From positions 1-64,000 of the forward strand of contig CBDCJB010000012.1 in NCBI GenBank assembly GCA_965217605.1: a stretch of DNA of 64,000 nt. The letters run 5' to 3'. The notes below the pieces were generated by a model, which ran no database searches, was not told where the DNA came from, and saw only the letters and a program-made list of their open reading frames with translations. Every line of letters starts with the position of its first letter. Positions within the stretch are counted from its first letter, which is position 1. Below, piece after piece: positions 52,757 through 62,141 of this stretch. This stretch comes from JAYYZW01 sp965217605. GTDB lineage: Bacteria > Pseudomonadota > Gammaproteobacteria > Ga0077536. A program made the position numbers and the translations under genes.

Positions 52757-54055
52757 TTAGTTCGACTCCCCTCGCACCATCATTTCCGTGGTCTTCGAAA
52801 GGTGTTCGATGAGCACTTTCAAAAACACCTTGTAAAAACGCAGTTGACAATCCGACGTAACCTGCTCGATCAGGGTCGAATTCACTTTCATCAATGAAAC
52901 GGGCCCGTTGGCGGTGACCGTTGCGGTGCGTTTGATGCGGTTCAGGTACCCCATCTCGCCGAAGCAATCGCCTTCACGGAGGTTGCCGACAAAGTGCTCT
53001 TGCTTGCTTACGTTAACGTCGCCGCTGATGATGATAAAGAACGAATCCTCGACGTCTCCCTCGGTCACGATGTTTTCATCGACGTCGACTTCCAGCCATA
53101 CGCTGGCGCGGATGATCTCCCAAATCTCGGAGTCCGGAAAGCCCCGGAAGAATTCGAGTTCCTTTACGCGCTCGAATTTCTCCTTGATCGAGATGTCTTC
53201 CTGTGGGCGCTCGAGGTGCGTAAACGCCATACTGAGGTCGGACGCCAGATCCAAACCCATGCCGTAGCGTCGTGCAGTCGTCTTTTCCAAGCAACGACAG
53301 ATGATTTGTTCTAAAACATCGGGCGTGTCGCTGACGAAATTTCTCATGGGCGTCGGTTCTTCGTTTACGATCTTGTGGACGAGGCTGGAAAAACTTTCGC
53401 CGCCAAACGGATGATGACCGGCAAACAACTCGTAGGCGACGATCCCGAGTGAAAAGATATCCGTTTGATTCGTGATCATGTCTTCATGCACCTGCTCGGG
53501 CGACATGTAACGCGGGGAGCCGACGAAACCCATCGGCATGGTTTGCGTCATATCGGTTTTCGCGGCATGGGCGATGCTGAAATCGGCGATTTTTACATCC
53601 ATGTCGTCACTGAGCAGGATGTTTGATGGTTTGATGTCACGGTGGATCACGCCCTGGCGATGGGCGTAATCCAATGCCTTGGCGCACTTGAAAATGATTT
53701 CGGCTGCCTCGTTCATGGGCAGTAGATTGTCTGGCCGGCAGTGCGGGCGGAGCGTGCCGCCGTCGGCCACGATCTCCATCACGATATAGCACATATCCTC
53801 GTCTACACCGGCGTCGAAAATGTCGAGAATATTTGGATGGCGCAGCATGCCGGCGGTATGTGCTTCGTTGAAGAACATCTTGCGGAATCGCTCGCCCGTA
53901 TCCTTGTCCCTGAGCGCGTCAGTGAGCGCGACCTTTACCGCCACCGTACGATCGATATAAGGATCGTAGGCGCGATAAACCACACCCATGCTTCCCCGGC
54001 CGATCTCTTCTTCTATTTCATACTTACCCAGTTTTGTGGGGGCGTCGTCTTTCAT
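52757..54055 (-). CDS. Ser/Thr protein kinase with C-terminal cyclic-nucleotide-binding domain
   Basis: 432 residues, the intact paralogue of the kinase at 49502. Glycine loop GRGSMGVVYRA, VAVKVAL, HRDIKPSNI, DFS instead of DFG, and SPRYMSPEQVHED. The cNMP domain has EGDVEDSFFIIISGDVNVSK and GDCFGEMGYLNRIKRTATV, with a C-terminal helix ending KTTEMMVRGESN. Cyclic nucleotide probably relieves or modulates kinase action, as in eukaryotic PKG but on one bacterial chain (inference). It converges with pgi. Confidence 0.93.
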   Translation of the reverse strand: MKDDAPTKLGKYEIEEEIGRGSMGVVYRAYDPYIDRTVAVKVALTDALRDKDTGERFRKMFFNEAHTAGMLRHPNILDIFDAGVDEDMCYIVMEIVADGGTLRPHCRPDNLLPMNEAAEIIFKCAKALDYAHRQGVIHRDIKPSNILLSDDMDVKIADFSIAHAAKTDMTQTMPMGFVGSPRYMSPEQVHEDMITNQTDIFSLGIVAYELFAGHHPFGGESFSSLVHKIVNEEPTPMRNFVSDTPDVLEQIICRCLEKTTARRYGMGLDLASDLSMAFTHLERPQEDISIKEKFERVKELEFFRGFPDSEIWEIIRASVWLEVDVDENIVTEGDVEDSFFIIISGDVNVSKQEHFVGNLREGDCFGEMGYLNRIKRTATVTANGPVSLMKVNSTLIEQVTSDCQLRFYKVFLKVLIEHLSKTTEMMVRGESN

Positions 54056-54186
54056 ATAAAACGGTGAGTGTGTGGGTCACGCGAATCGGTTTCGTGATCC
54101 CTTCATACGCGGATATTTCAGCGTGATCGAATATGCGCACATGGTGTCGATTGCGCTCACGATTTGCAAGGAAATACACACCGAAT

Positions 54187-55278
54187 CTAGTGTGCTGTCC
54201 CGCAAAGAAGTTTCGAAAGTCGGGCGAGTTTTTTCAAGATTGAGTCGGCGGTTGCGGTCCAGGCGAAAGGTATAGGGTTGGCGTTGTGCTGAGCAATATA
54301 TCGCTCGATACGAGCAACGAGATCCTTCACATTCCGGAACGACCCGCGCTTGATAGCGCGCTGGCTGATGAGACCAAACCAACGTTCGACCTGGTTGAGC
54401 CATGACGCGTAGGTTGGCGTGAAGTGGACGTGAAATCGAGGGCGTCGAGCGAACCAGGCACGGACTTTGGGATGCTTATGCGTGCCATAGTTGTCCATCA
54501 CCAGATGAACATCCAGCGCGGCGGGAACACTTTTCTCGAGATGATTCAGGAAGGACAGCAATTCCTGGTGACGATGCCGCGCTTTGCACTGCCCGATGAC
54601 CGTGCCGTTGGCGATATCGAGCGCCGCGAACAACGTGGTCGTGCCATGTCGAAAGTAATTATGGGTGACACCCTCGACATAACCGAGCCCCATCGGCAGA
54701 ACCGGCTGACTGCGTTCCAATGCCTGGATCTGGCTTTTTTCGTCAACGCACAATACCAGGGCATTATCGGGTGGATTCAAGTACAAACCGACAATATCGC
54801 GCACCTTGTCGACGAAGAAGGGAGCGGTCGAGAGTTTGAACGTGCGGCTGCGATAGGGCTGGATCCCAAACAGCGTGAAATACCGATGAACGGTACTCTT
54901 CGAGGGCGCGGTCTCCCGTGCAAACGAACGCGTGCTCCAATGGGTCGCGTTCTCCGGTCGCTCGCTCAGCACCTTTTGCATCAAGCGTGCAACCTCATCG
55001 TCATCATATGTGCGCCGACGATGGCCCGGCGGCAGATCATACAATCCGACAATCCCGTTGGCGATATACCGGCGACACCCATTTGTGACCGTCGGATTGG
55101 ATACATCGAGCTTTCTGGCAATCGCGCTGTTAGACAGCCCATCGGCTGCCATCATGACGATCTTTGCGCGCCGTGCCAGCGCATGCGGCAGACTGCGCGA
55201 CCTCGCGTAACTGTTGAGGACCTCGTGTTCCTCCTCGCTCAGTTTAACCGTAAAGGATCTGGGTCGACCGGTAACCAT
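54187..55278 (-). CDS. IS630-family transposase
   Basis: 363 residues from the ATG at 55278 (MVTGRPRSFTVKLSEEE); an upstream start at 55320 would add 14 residues. An N-terminal helix-turn-helix (GLSNSAIARKLDVSNPTV) is followed by the DDE core: LCVDEKSQIQ, HLVMDNYGTHKH and WLNQVERWFG. The stop TAG lies in the terminal CTAG itself. It appears intact and could act on the MITE ends. Confidence 0.93.
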   Translation of the reverse strand: MVTGRPRSFTVKLSEEEHEVLNSYARSRSLPHALARRAKIVMMAADGLSNSAIARKLDVSNPTVTNGCRRYIANGIVGLYDLPPGHRRRTYDDDEVARLMQKVLSERPENATHWSTRSFARETAPSKSTVHRYFTLFGIQPYRSRTFKLSTAPFFVDKVRDIVGLYLNPPDNALVLCVDEKSQIQALERSQPVLPMGLGYVEGVTHNYFRHGTTTLFAALDIANGTVIGQCKARHRHQELLSFLNHLEKSVPAALDVHLVMDNYGTHKHPKVRAWFARRPRFHVHFTPTYASWLNQVERWFGLISQRAIKRGSFRNVKDLVARIERYIAQHNANPIPFAWTATADSILKKLARLSKLLCGTAH

Positions 55279-55355
55279 CGGCTGGCTCCTGCATGACACA
55301 ATAGCCGATCTGATCATCACGACTTATGAAAGTTCATCGTGGGACAGCACACTAG
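54187..55355 (-). mobile_element. IS630-family insertion sequence (1169 bp)
   Basis: Bounded by CTAG, the known IS630 target preference (insertion at TA). Inverted ends are CTAGTGTGCTGTCCCGCAAA on the left and, read inward from the right, CTAGTGTGCTGTCCCACGAT; the match continues loosely to about 36 bases. It contains one transposase gene. Its ends are shared with the three MITEs at 27139, 41549 and 50943. Confidence 0.9.
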
Positions 55356-55566
55356 AACCAATCTCAAAAATTATTCGGGTGTGCGTTGTGCGTTGCATTT
55401 CGGAAAGACCCCGGATTCCGCTTCGCTCCATCCAGGCTATATCGGTCACGTAGCCTGGATGGAGCGTAGTGGAATCCAGGGGCAACATTTAAACCACTCC
55501 TCGCGCCTTGAACTGCGCGAAAACCGCACCCGGCGCACATGCGAATAATTTTGAGATAGGCTCTAG
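55352..55566. repeat. Second CTAG-bounded palindromic element, copy 2 (215 bp)
   Basis: Begins CTAGAACCAATCTCAAAAAT and ends ATAATTTTGAGATAGGCTCTAG (inverted). The right part, TCGCGCCTTGAACTGCGCGA, matches copy 1 at 41705. It shares its left CTAG with the IS630 element. A different palindrome has replaced its middle. Confidence 0.8.
55408..55481. repeat. Palindrome nested inside the second CTAG element
   Basis: Arms of about 30 bases: CGGATTCCGCTTCGCTCCAT and CCAGGCT at left, AGCCTGGATGGAGCGTAGTG and GAATCC at right, with a short loop. This 'GGATGGAGCG..GGAATCC' palindrome is a known kind of dispersed proteobacterial repeat. It sits within another repeat, giving a three-layer nest with the IS630. 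Confidence 0.75.
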
Positions 55567-55594
55567 ATTCGGTGACGCCGGATATAATCAGCGG

Positions 55595-56242
55595 ATGCAG
55601 AATGCAACAAACGGACGGTCGTGGCTCGCCATCGGTACGGTGATCATCATTGCGTTCAGCGCCGGTGCAACACTTTCTTACCTGCAATCCAGACCGGGAA
55701 ACCCTACCCTGGTTGAGGGATTACTGTGGCCCGATCCGCCTGTACTTGCGCCCATTCATCTACTGGACCACGACAGCGCCCCATTTACGCTCGATCAATT
55801 GCGTGGCAAATGGTCGTTAGTATTCTTCGGTTTCACGAGTTGCCCGGACATCTGCCCGACCACCTTGGACGTCCTTGCACGGGCGCACGAAAATCTCAAA
55901 AACCACGAGCGGTATCAGGCGAATGGTCAGATCGTGTTCGTGTCGGTCGATCCTGAACGCGATTCACCTGAACGCTTGGGCGAATACGTAAAGTATTTTC
56001 ATGAGGATTTCATTGGCGTGACGGCGGCCGAGCCGGAGCTTAAAGCGTTAGCGGCCAAAATCGGCGCCGTGTTCATGAAGATTTCTCAAGGCGGCGAAGC
56101 ATACAGCGTCGACCACTCAGCGGGTGTGTTTTACATCGACCCGGCATTGCGCTTAGTCAGCGTCGTAACACCGCCTCATACAGCGGATGAAATCGTGCAT
56201 CGTTTCGATATCGTCAGCGCCTACATCGCCTCAACGCTGTGA
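55595..56242 (+). CDS. sco: SCO1/SenC copper chaperone for cytochrome oxidase
   Basis: 215 residues from the ATG at 55595; the longer frame upstream runs into a repeat. One N-terminal membrane anchor (WLAIGTVIIIAFSAGATLSY), then a thioredoxin fold. The copper-binding cysteines are in FTSCPDICPT and the histidine in VDHSAGVFY. It delivers copper to the CuA site of cytochrome oxidase. It overlaps the pcuAC-like gene by four bases. Confidence 0.93.
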   Translation: MQNATNGRSWLAIGTVIIIAFSAGATLSYLQSRPGNPTLVEGLLWPDPPVLAPIHLLDHDSAPFTLDQLRGKWSLVFFGFTSCPDICPTTLDVLARAHENLKNHERYQANGQIVFVSVDPERDSPERLGEYVKYFHEDFIGVTAAEPELKALAAKIGAVFMKISQGGEAYSVDHSAGVFYIDPALRLVSVVTPPHTADEIVHRFDIVSAYIASTL

Positions 56243-56676
56243 TTCGCTATCTGCTCATCATCGCCAGCGGTTTTACGGCGCCAATAAACACGGTCAATTC
56301 ATGTGAGAAGCTTACGGCCGAAGGCGCATGGGTGCGTCAACCGCCGCCCGGCCACACCCACGTCGCAGCCTACATGACGTTGACGAATACCGGGTCCCAA
56401 CCCATAAACCTTACCGGTGTGCAAAGCGCGGAATTCGACTCCGCCATGATTCACGAGACGATCTACGTAAAGGGCCAGGCCCGGATGCGCCACATTCCAA
56501 CCCTTGCTCTGGCGCCGGGTTCCACGGTTCGAGCAAAACCCGGTGGAGTCCACGTCATGTTGACCGGCCCGAAGCGACCCATCGATGCCGAGCGCGTGGT
56601 CGACCTGCGCTTCGAGTGCGATACCGGGGGTGCGTTGACGATTTCGCTACCGGTACGTCGAAACGCGCCGGAGTGA
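56239..56676 (+). CDS. PCuAC-type periplasmic copper chaperone
   Basis: 145 residues from a GTG overlapping the sco stop. Short signal sequence (YLLIIASGFTAPINT). AAYMTLTNTGSQPINLTG, MIHETIYVKGQARMRHI and GGVHVMLTG carry the histidine/methionine copper ligands of the H(M)x10Mx21HxM type. It works with Sco to load copper centres. The psd gene follows immediately. Confidence 0.9.
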   Translation: MIRYLLIIASGFTAPINTVNSCEKLTAEGAWVRQPPPGHTHVAAYMTLTNTGSQPINLTGVQSAEFDSAMIHETIYVKGQARMRHIPTLALAPGSTVRAKPGGVHVMLTGPKRPIDAERVVDLRFECDTGGALTISLPVRRNAPE

Positions 56677-56690
56677 CTGCGGTAGCCAGT

Positions 56691-57533
56691 ATGGAAAGCC
56701 TCTTCGTTTTCATACAGCATTTCCTTCCGAAAACGGCCATATCGAAATTTGTCGGTGCGTTGTCCCGTTTGGAAGTACCGCTCTTGACCCACGCCGCCAT
56801 CCGCTTGTTTATCAAAGCTTATGGCGTCGATATGCAAGAAGCTGCCGAACCCGGCATAAGCGCCTATAAGAGTTTCAACGCTTTTTTCACGCGCGCGCTT
56901 GCGGAACGGGCGCGTCCCCTGGCGGATGGATCGAGCGTGGTCATATGTCCGGCTGACGGGACGATCTCGGAGATTGGCGTGATCAACGGCAACACGGTCG
57001 TGCAAGCGAAAGGGATCGACTACGCGCTGCTGGAGCTCTTTGATGGCGACGCGGATCTCGCAGCGCGCTTCGAGCACGGTGGTTTCGCCACGATTTACCT
57101 GGCGCCACGCAACTATCATCGCGTGCATCTGCCGCTGGCCGGCCGCGCACGCTTTCTGCGTTACGTTGCCGGGACGCGGTATTCCGTGGATCCGGGCACG
57201 ACGCGAAAACTCAAGCGCCTGTTCTGCCGAAACGAGCGGGTCATCGCGGCATACGATTCACCTGGCGGATGGTTCGCTCTGATCATGGTTGGGGCGATGA
57301 ATGTCGGCAGTATCGAGCTGACGCTGCCGGACCAGGTGGGGTGCTCACCAAATCAAACGCAAACGCTCGACGCGCGGCCGTTTTCGATCGGCGACGAATT
57401 CGGCCGCTTCAACATGGGCTCGACGGTGATCCTGGTAACCAGCCGCGGCCTCGTCGAATGGTATGGGACCTTCGGGCCGGGTAAGCAGGTGAAGATGGGG
57501 CAGGCGTTGGGGCAGGTTCGGGCTGTGGGGTAA
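56691..57533 (+). CDS. psd: Phosphatidylserine decarboxylase
   Basis: 280 residues from the ATG at 56691; the frame upstream overlaps pcuAC and is not used. FFTRALAERARPLA, YLAPRNYHRVHLPLAG and VGAMNVGSIEL are typical, and the self-cleavage site GST in RFNMGSTVIL is present. Cleavage creates the pyruvoyl group. It makes phosphatidylethanolamine at the inner membrane. It is probably transcribed with sco and pcuAC. Confidence 0.95.
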   Translation: MESLFVFIQHFLPKTAISKFVGALSRLEVPLLTHAAIRLFIKAYGVDMQEAAEPGISAYKSFNAFFTRALAERARPLADGSSVVICPADGTISEIGVINGNTVVQAKGIDYALLELFDGDADLAARFEHGGFATIYLAPRNYHRVHLPLAGRARFLRYVAGTRYSVDPGTTRKLKRLFCRNERVIAAYDSPGGWFALIMVGAMNVGSIELTLPDQVGCSPNQTQTLDARPFSIGDEFGRFNMGSTVILVTSRGLVEWYGTFGPGKQVKMGQALGQVRAVG

Positions 57534-57580
57534 TGAATCGTCTACAAGCGGACTCTTGCGGCGTCTAGGTTTAACGCTGA

Positions 57581-57603
57581 AGGAACCCGCTTGCGGGCGA
57601 TTT
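57581..57603. repeat. REP palindrome (inverted orientation)
   Basis: AGGAACCCGCTTGCGGGCGA and flanks, in the gap after psd. Closest to the inverted copy at 24084. Confidence 0.7.
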
Positions 57604-57705
57604 GGAGTGTAAGGCGTCTGAGAACCGAAGCTCCCGTCACAAATCAGATGTAGTGGCTATGCGTCAAAGTGACGGGATTCTCATCCATTCAATATTGCTC
57701 ATTGA

Positions 57706-57930
57706 ATGAAAGCCGTTGGATACGTATTGCGCCTGCTGGCAATTCTCTTGCTCGGTTTGGGTGTTCTTGCGATCCCGTTCGTCGGGGTGTATCTCATGGG
57801 CGCCATTGGAACAGGTGGAAACGAGGCCGTTGGCGAGTTACTCGTAGTACTCGCGGTAGCGGTTATAGGTATCTTAGGTGGCCTGGGTGCTTGGCGTGCG
57901 GCCAGCGCCATAGGCCGTCGTGCAGTCTAG
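57706..57930 (+). CDS. Small two-helix membrane protein, unknown
   Basis: 74 residues, two hydrophobic helices (about 5-34 and 44-66) with a glycine-rich turn IGTGGNEAVG. Basic C-terminus RRAV. No family recognised. No clear ribosome site, so the start is uncertain. Confidence 0.55.
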   Translation: MKAVGYVLRLLAILLLGLGVLAIPFVGVYLMGAIGTGGNEAVGELLVVLAVAVIGILGGLGAWRAASAIGRRAV

Positions 57931-58044
57931 AAGCGGGGCTCTCGTGCGCATCTCCGAGGCCTTGCAAGACAGTAGCTTGCTTTGTGATTGGAGCGGACGC
58001 TTGGCTCTGCGTTAAGCGGTACCAAAAGCAGAGGTCCGACCCCT

Positions 58045-59049
58045 ATGCGGAAGATCCAGAATCTACTCGTTTTGGCGATTTTGTCGACTACTCATCTACC
58101 AGGCGCACCTGGTAACGATGCGGCGACCGAAACCGCGTTTGCGATGCGAAAACTCGAAAAGCTGACTAGAACGCTTGATCGATTTAAAGACAGCGAAGTA
58201 GCAACGTCTGAGGGATACGTCCACTACGACGGATACGATACCTTCAGTATGGGTGAACACTGGTACAACAGGAATATTTATGAGTCGGGTACATGTAATG
58301 GATCCAGGCCATCTCATCTTCAGTATTTGGTTGTCGGCGGTAAACGGACGTTAATCGGAACTGGATATGTGTGCGTGCCGCAAGAGAGAGCTCGCCCGAA
58401 AAAGGAAATATTCGGCACCGAGGTCCGATGGCATACACATGGGCCAGCATGGTGTCTGCTACCCAATGGCTCAGCCGAAGACTATCGAGATCTTGCAGAT
58501 GCACTTCCAAACGAACTGACAAGCCTGGACTGGCGTTCAATCTGCCAGCGGGAGGGCGGCGTTCCCGCCGTCCAAGACGTAAAAATGTTGCACACTTGGA
58601 ATTGGATCCCGGCGCCCAACGGAACATTCGCGCACGAAAATCTCGCGATACCCTTTCTTCGTGTGGGGCTTCCTACACCCGGTATCGAATTTCTCGAATC
58701 GGAAGCTGGTAAAGCGGCCGTTCGCACGCTAAAACTCGCACACGGAGATACGCAATGGTGGTACTGGCGCGCGTTCAATGTCATTAACGCAAGCGACTCA
58801 CAAAGACAAAAAGGGTGGCGTATTCTTCAACAAGCGAGATCCAGCGGCCAGGCCGTCCAGCAACGCATGGCCGAAGTGGGCGAACTTCAGGGCGAGAATG
58901 CAATGGCGCTTGCAAAAAGCGGAGAGCGCATTATCGGATCTATGCACGATCAATTAGCCGCGGTTTTATCCGCAGATCAAATAATGGCCCTGAACGACTA
59001 TATAGGGTCGTTACACACGCATGTGCAGCATGAGCAAGATCATCATTAG
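58045..59049 (+). CDS. Secreted protein of unknown function
   Basis: 334 residues from the ATG at 58045; a GTG-type start 19 codons upstream is less likely because the signal sequence (MRKIQNLLVLAILSTTHLPG) begins here. Six cysteines and many aromatic residues occur in the central part (EVRWHTHGPAWCLLPNGSAE, LHTWNWIPAPNGTF). The C-terminal 100 residues are helical and end in a histidine-rich HTHVQHEQDHH. AT content is visibly higher than in neighbouring genes, which hints at transfer. Not recognised. Confidence 0.75.
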   Translation: MRKIQNLLVLAILSTTHLPGAPGNDAATETAFAMRKLEKLTRTLDRFKDSEVATSEGYVHYDGYDTFSMGEHWYNRNIYESGTCNGSRPSHLQYLVVGGKRTLIGTGYVCVPQERARPKKEIFGTEVRWHTHGPAWCLLPNGSAEDYRDLADALPNELTSLDWRSICQREGGVPAVQDVKMLHTWNWIPAPNGTFAHENLAIPFLRVGLPTPGIEFLESEAGKAAVRTLKLAHGDTQWWYWRAFNVINASDSQRQKGWRILQQARSSGQAVQQRMAEVGELQGENAMALAKSGERIIGSMHDQLAAVLSADQIMALNDYIGSLHTHVQHEQDHH

Positions 59050-59157
59050 TTTTCTTTCTCCTGGCATGACCTCAACGCACCAGTCTATGCCCGGATTTGC
59101 AAGTGAAGTGCAACCGAACGCTTGGGAAAAACTGCAAGAAATATGACCGCGGCTTCG

Positions 59158-60594
59158 TCAGGCCGAATACGCCAACATCGCCGAAAGACAAACCGACATC
59201 AGGGTACCCGGCAACACGCCGAGCAACAGGATCGAAATTCCGTTCACACTGAACACGAGACGCACGTCTTCGGTCGTATCGAGCGCCTCTGCGGCCTCGT
59301 CAGGCTCGTCGAAATACATGAGTTTCACGACCCGCAGATAGTAATACGCGCCGATCAGGGAAAAGAAAACGGCCACGGCAGCTAGCCACGCGTAGCCCGC
59401 CGCGATAATTTCTTTGAGCACGAACCATTTGGCCCAAAAACCGGCAAAGGGCGGGACGCCCGCGAGCGAAAACATCAGCACCATCATGAGAAAGGCGATC
59501 CAGGGGCTGCGTCGGGCAAGGCCGGCAAAGTCCTGTAGTTGGTCGGATTCGTTAGTCGCGGACGCCAGCAATATGATCGCGCCGAACGCGCCCATGCTCA
59601 TCAATGCGTAGACGATGACGTAGAACATCGACGCGGCATAGCCAAGGGTGTTGGCGGCCAGTATGCCGAGTAACAAAAATCCCATGTGCGCGATCGTCGA
59701 ATACGCCAGCATGCGCTTCAGATTGGTCTGGGCGATAGCGACGATATTGCCGAGCGCCATCGTGGTCACAGCCAGAAGGATCAACATGGGTTGCCAGTGC
59801 GCCGCGAGGCCGCCCAGGCCATCGGCCAACAAGCGGATCGCCATGGCAAACGCGGCGAGCTTAGGCGCTGAGCCGATGAACAGGGTGACCGGCGTCGGCG
59901 CACCTTGATAGACGTCGGGCACCCACATGTGAAACGGCGCAACGCCAAGCTTGAAGGCAATACCGATGAGCACGAAAACCAGGCCGAAGGTGAACAGGAG
60001 ATCATTCTCGGCCGCGGTCGTCTGCTCCGAAATCAAGCTCAAATCCAGGGTGCCGGCGACGCCGTAGATCATGGACATCCCGTATAGCAGCATGCCCGAT
60101 GCGAGGGCGCCGAGTACGAAGTACTTCATCGCCGCTTCGGACGCGGGAATCGAATCGCGATCCATGGCCACCATCGCGTAGAGGGACAACGACAGCAACT
60201 CGAGCCCGAGATAGACCGTAATCAAGCTGTGCGCGGAGATCAGCACCATCATGCCGATCGCGGCGAACAAGCCCAGTATGAAAAATTCCGTCATCAGGCG
60301 ACCACGACGCATGAAATATTCGCGTGCATAAAAGAACGCCAACAGCACGATGACCATCAAGAACGCCTTCAGCACGGCCGACATGGCGTCGGCCCGGAAC
60401 GTGTCGTTGAACGCATTTACAGTGTGCTCGGGGAACCAAAGTGCGATTTCCACCAACACGGCGAGCGTGGCCATCACCGCGATCCAAAACGTCATCGTCT
60501 GCGAACGCGAGCCGCCGCTTACGTCAACGAGCAACACCAAACACGCGAAAGCGGTCAGCGTTGCTTCAGGTAATACGGCCAAAATTTCTTGCAT
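59158..60594 (-). CDS. nuoN: NADH-quinone oxidoreductase subunit N
   Basis: 478 residues, 14 or so helices. FILGLFAAIGMMVLISAHSL, LKRMLAYSTIAHMGFLLLG and FSLAGVPPFAGFWAKWFVLK carry the family's conserved lysines and proline. It is a proton-pumping antiporter-like subunit of complex I and the last gene of the nuo run (L, M, N). Its 3' end faces the unknown secreted-protein gene. Confidence 0.96.
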   Translation of the reverse strand: MQEILAVLPEATLTAFACLVLLVDVSGGSRSQTMTFWIAVMATLAVLVEIALWFPEHTVNAFNDTFRADAMSAVLKAFLMVIVLLAFFYAREYFMRRGRLMTEFFILGLFAAIGMMVLISAHSLITVYLGLELLSLSLYAMVAMDRDSIPASEAAMKYFVLGALASGMLLYGMSMIYGVAGTLDLSLISEQTTAAENDLLFTFGLVFVLIGIAFKLGVAPFHMWVPDVYQGAPTPVTLFIGSAPKLAAFAMAIRLLADGLGGLAAHWQPMLILLAVTTMALGNIVAIAQTNLKRMLAYSTIAHMGFLLLGILAANTLGYAASMFYVIVYALMSMGAFGAIILLASATNESDQLQDFAGLARRSPWIAFLMMVLMFSLAGVPPFAGFWAKWFVLKEIIAAGYAWLAAVAVFFSLIGAYYYLRVVKLMYFDEPDEAAEALDTTEDVRLVFSVNGISILLLGVLPGTLMSVCLSAMLAYSA

Positions 60595-60606
60595 CGAAAT
60601 TACGCG

Positions 60607-62127
60607 CTAAGGCAGCTTTGAATGTGAGATCTGGAAGACGAGTTGTTCAACGCTCGCACCCATCATGTCAAATAAGGGCGCTGGCCATATACCGAAAAGC
60701 AACACCGTGAACGCGAGCGACAATAAGATGAGCTTTTCCCGTCCGTCGATGTCCTGCAAGTTCGCCACCGCGCTGTTAGCTACGCCCCCGAAGATCACTC
60801 GCTTGTACATCCACAAGGTGTAAGCGGCACCCAAGATCAGGGTCATTGCCGCCATGACCGCATACCAGACGTTCGCTTTGAATGCGGTAAGGATCACGAG
60901 AAATTCGCCGACGAACCCCGAGGTTCCCGGCAGACCCGAGTTCGCCATCGCGAATAGCATCATGTAAGCGGCGAAGATCGGCATCGTGTTGACTACGCCG
61001 CCGTAGTCGCCGATTTGACGGCTGTGTATGCGGTCATACATGACACCCACGCAGAGGAACAACGCGCCCGATATGAAGCCGTGCGAGATCATTTGGATCA
61101 TGCCGCCTTCGATGCCCATCGCGCTTTGTTGCCAATCATCCGTGGCACCCGCTACTTGGAAGGCGATAAAAAAGCCGAGGGTGACGAACCCCATGTGCGA
61201 GATCGACGAATAGGCGATCAACTTTTTCATGTCCTGCTGCACCAGCGCGACGAAGCCGATGTAGACGATCGCGATCAAGGACAGAGCGATCATCAGCCAG
61301 TCGAACGACGCTGCGGCGTCCGGGGTGATGGGTAAACTGAATCTCAGGAAACCGTAGCCACCCATCTTCAGCATGATCGCCGCCAGGATGACCGAGCCGC
61401 CTGTCGGCGCCTCGACGTGCGCATCGGGTAGCCAGGTATGCACGGGCCACATGGGGATCTTGACCGCAAAGGCCAGTAGAAAGCCGATGAATATCCACTT
61501 CTGTTCGGCCAAGGTGAGCACCGCATCGTGCATCACCGCGATGGAAAAACTGCCGCCCTGGAAATATACGTACAGCAACGCCACGAGCATGAAGACCGAG
61601 CCCATGAACGTATAGAGGAAGAACTTGATAGTCGCGTAAACCCGATCGGGGCCGCCCCAGATCCCGATGATGAGGAACATCGGGATCAGCATCGCTTCCC
61701 AGAACACGTAGAACAGGATCGCGTCGAGCGCGCAGAACACGCCGACCATGAACCCCTCGAGTAACAGAAACGCGCCCATGTACATGCCGATCCGATCCTC
61801 AATCACGATCCAACTGGCGAGAACGACCAACACCGTCGTAAAGGTCGTCAAGAGGATCAACGGCAGTGCGATGCCATCGATGCCGATGGCATATTCGATG
61901 CCGAAGGCATCGATCCAAGGCAAGCGCTCGGCGTATTGCATGTCGGCCGTGGACGTATCGAAACCGGTCCACAGCAACAGCGAAAGCGCGAAAGTGGCGA
62001 GCGAGAACAAAAGCGCGTCTTTCTTCACGGCGTTATCGCGTGCGCGGCCACCCGAAAAAATAACCCACAGACCTCCCGCGATCGGTAGCCAGATGGTGGC
62101 GCTCAATATGGGGAATTCAAACGGCAT
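60607..62127 (-). CDS. nuoM: NADH-quinone oxidoreductase subunit M
   Basis: 506 residues. YAIGIDGIALPLILLTTF, VFWEAMLIPMFLIIGIWGG (conserved glutamate), KIPMWPVHTWLPDAHVEAPT and MKKLIAYSSISHMGFVTLGF are standard NuoM features. Antiporter-like proton-pumping subunit. It starts 14 bp after nuoL and ends 12 bp before nuoN. Confidence 0.97.
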   Translation of the reverse strand: MPFEFPILSATIWLPIAGGLWVIFSGGRARDNAVKKDALLFSLATFALSLLLWTGFDTSTADMQYAERLPWIDAFGIEYAIGIDGIALPLILLTTFTTVLVVLASWIVIEDRIGMYMGAFLLLEGFMVGVFCALDAILFYVFWEAMLIPMFLIIGIWGGPDRVYATIKFFLYTFMGSVFMLVALLYVYFQGGSFSIAVMHDAVLTLAEQKWIFIGFLLAFAVKIPMWPVHTWLPDAHVEAPTGGSVILAAIMLKMGGYGFLRFSLPITPDAAASFDWLMIALSLIAIVYIGFVALVQQDMKKLIAYSSISHMGFVTLGFFIAFQVAGATDDWQQSAMGIEGGMIQMISHGFISGALFLCVGVMYDRIHSRQIGDYGGVVNTMPIFAAYMMLFAMANSGLPGTSGFVGEFLVILTAFKANVWYAVMAAMTLILGAAYTLWMYKRVIFGGVANSAVANLQDIDGREKLILLSLAFTVLLFGIWPAPLFDMMGASVEQLVFQISHSKLP

Positions 62128-62141
62128 GCGGCATCATTCAG

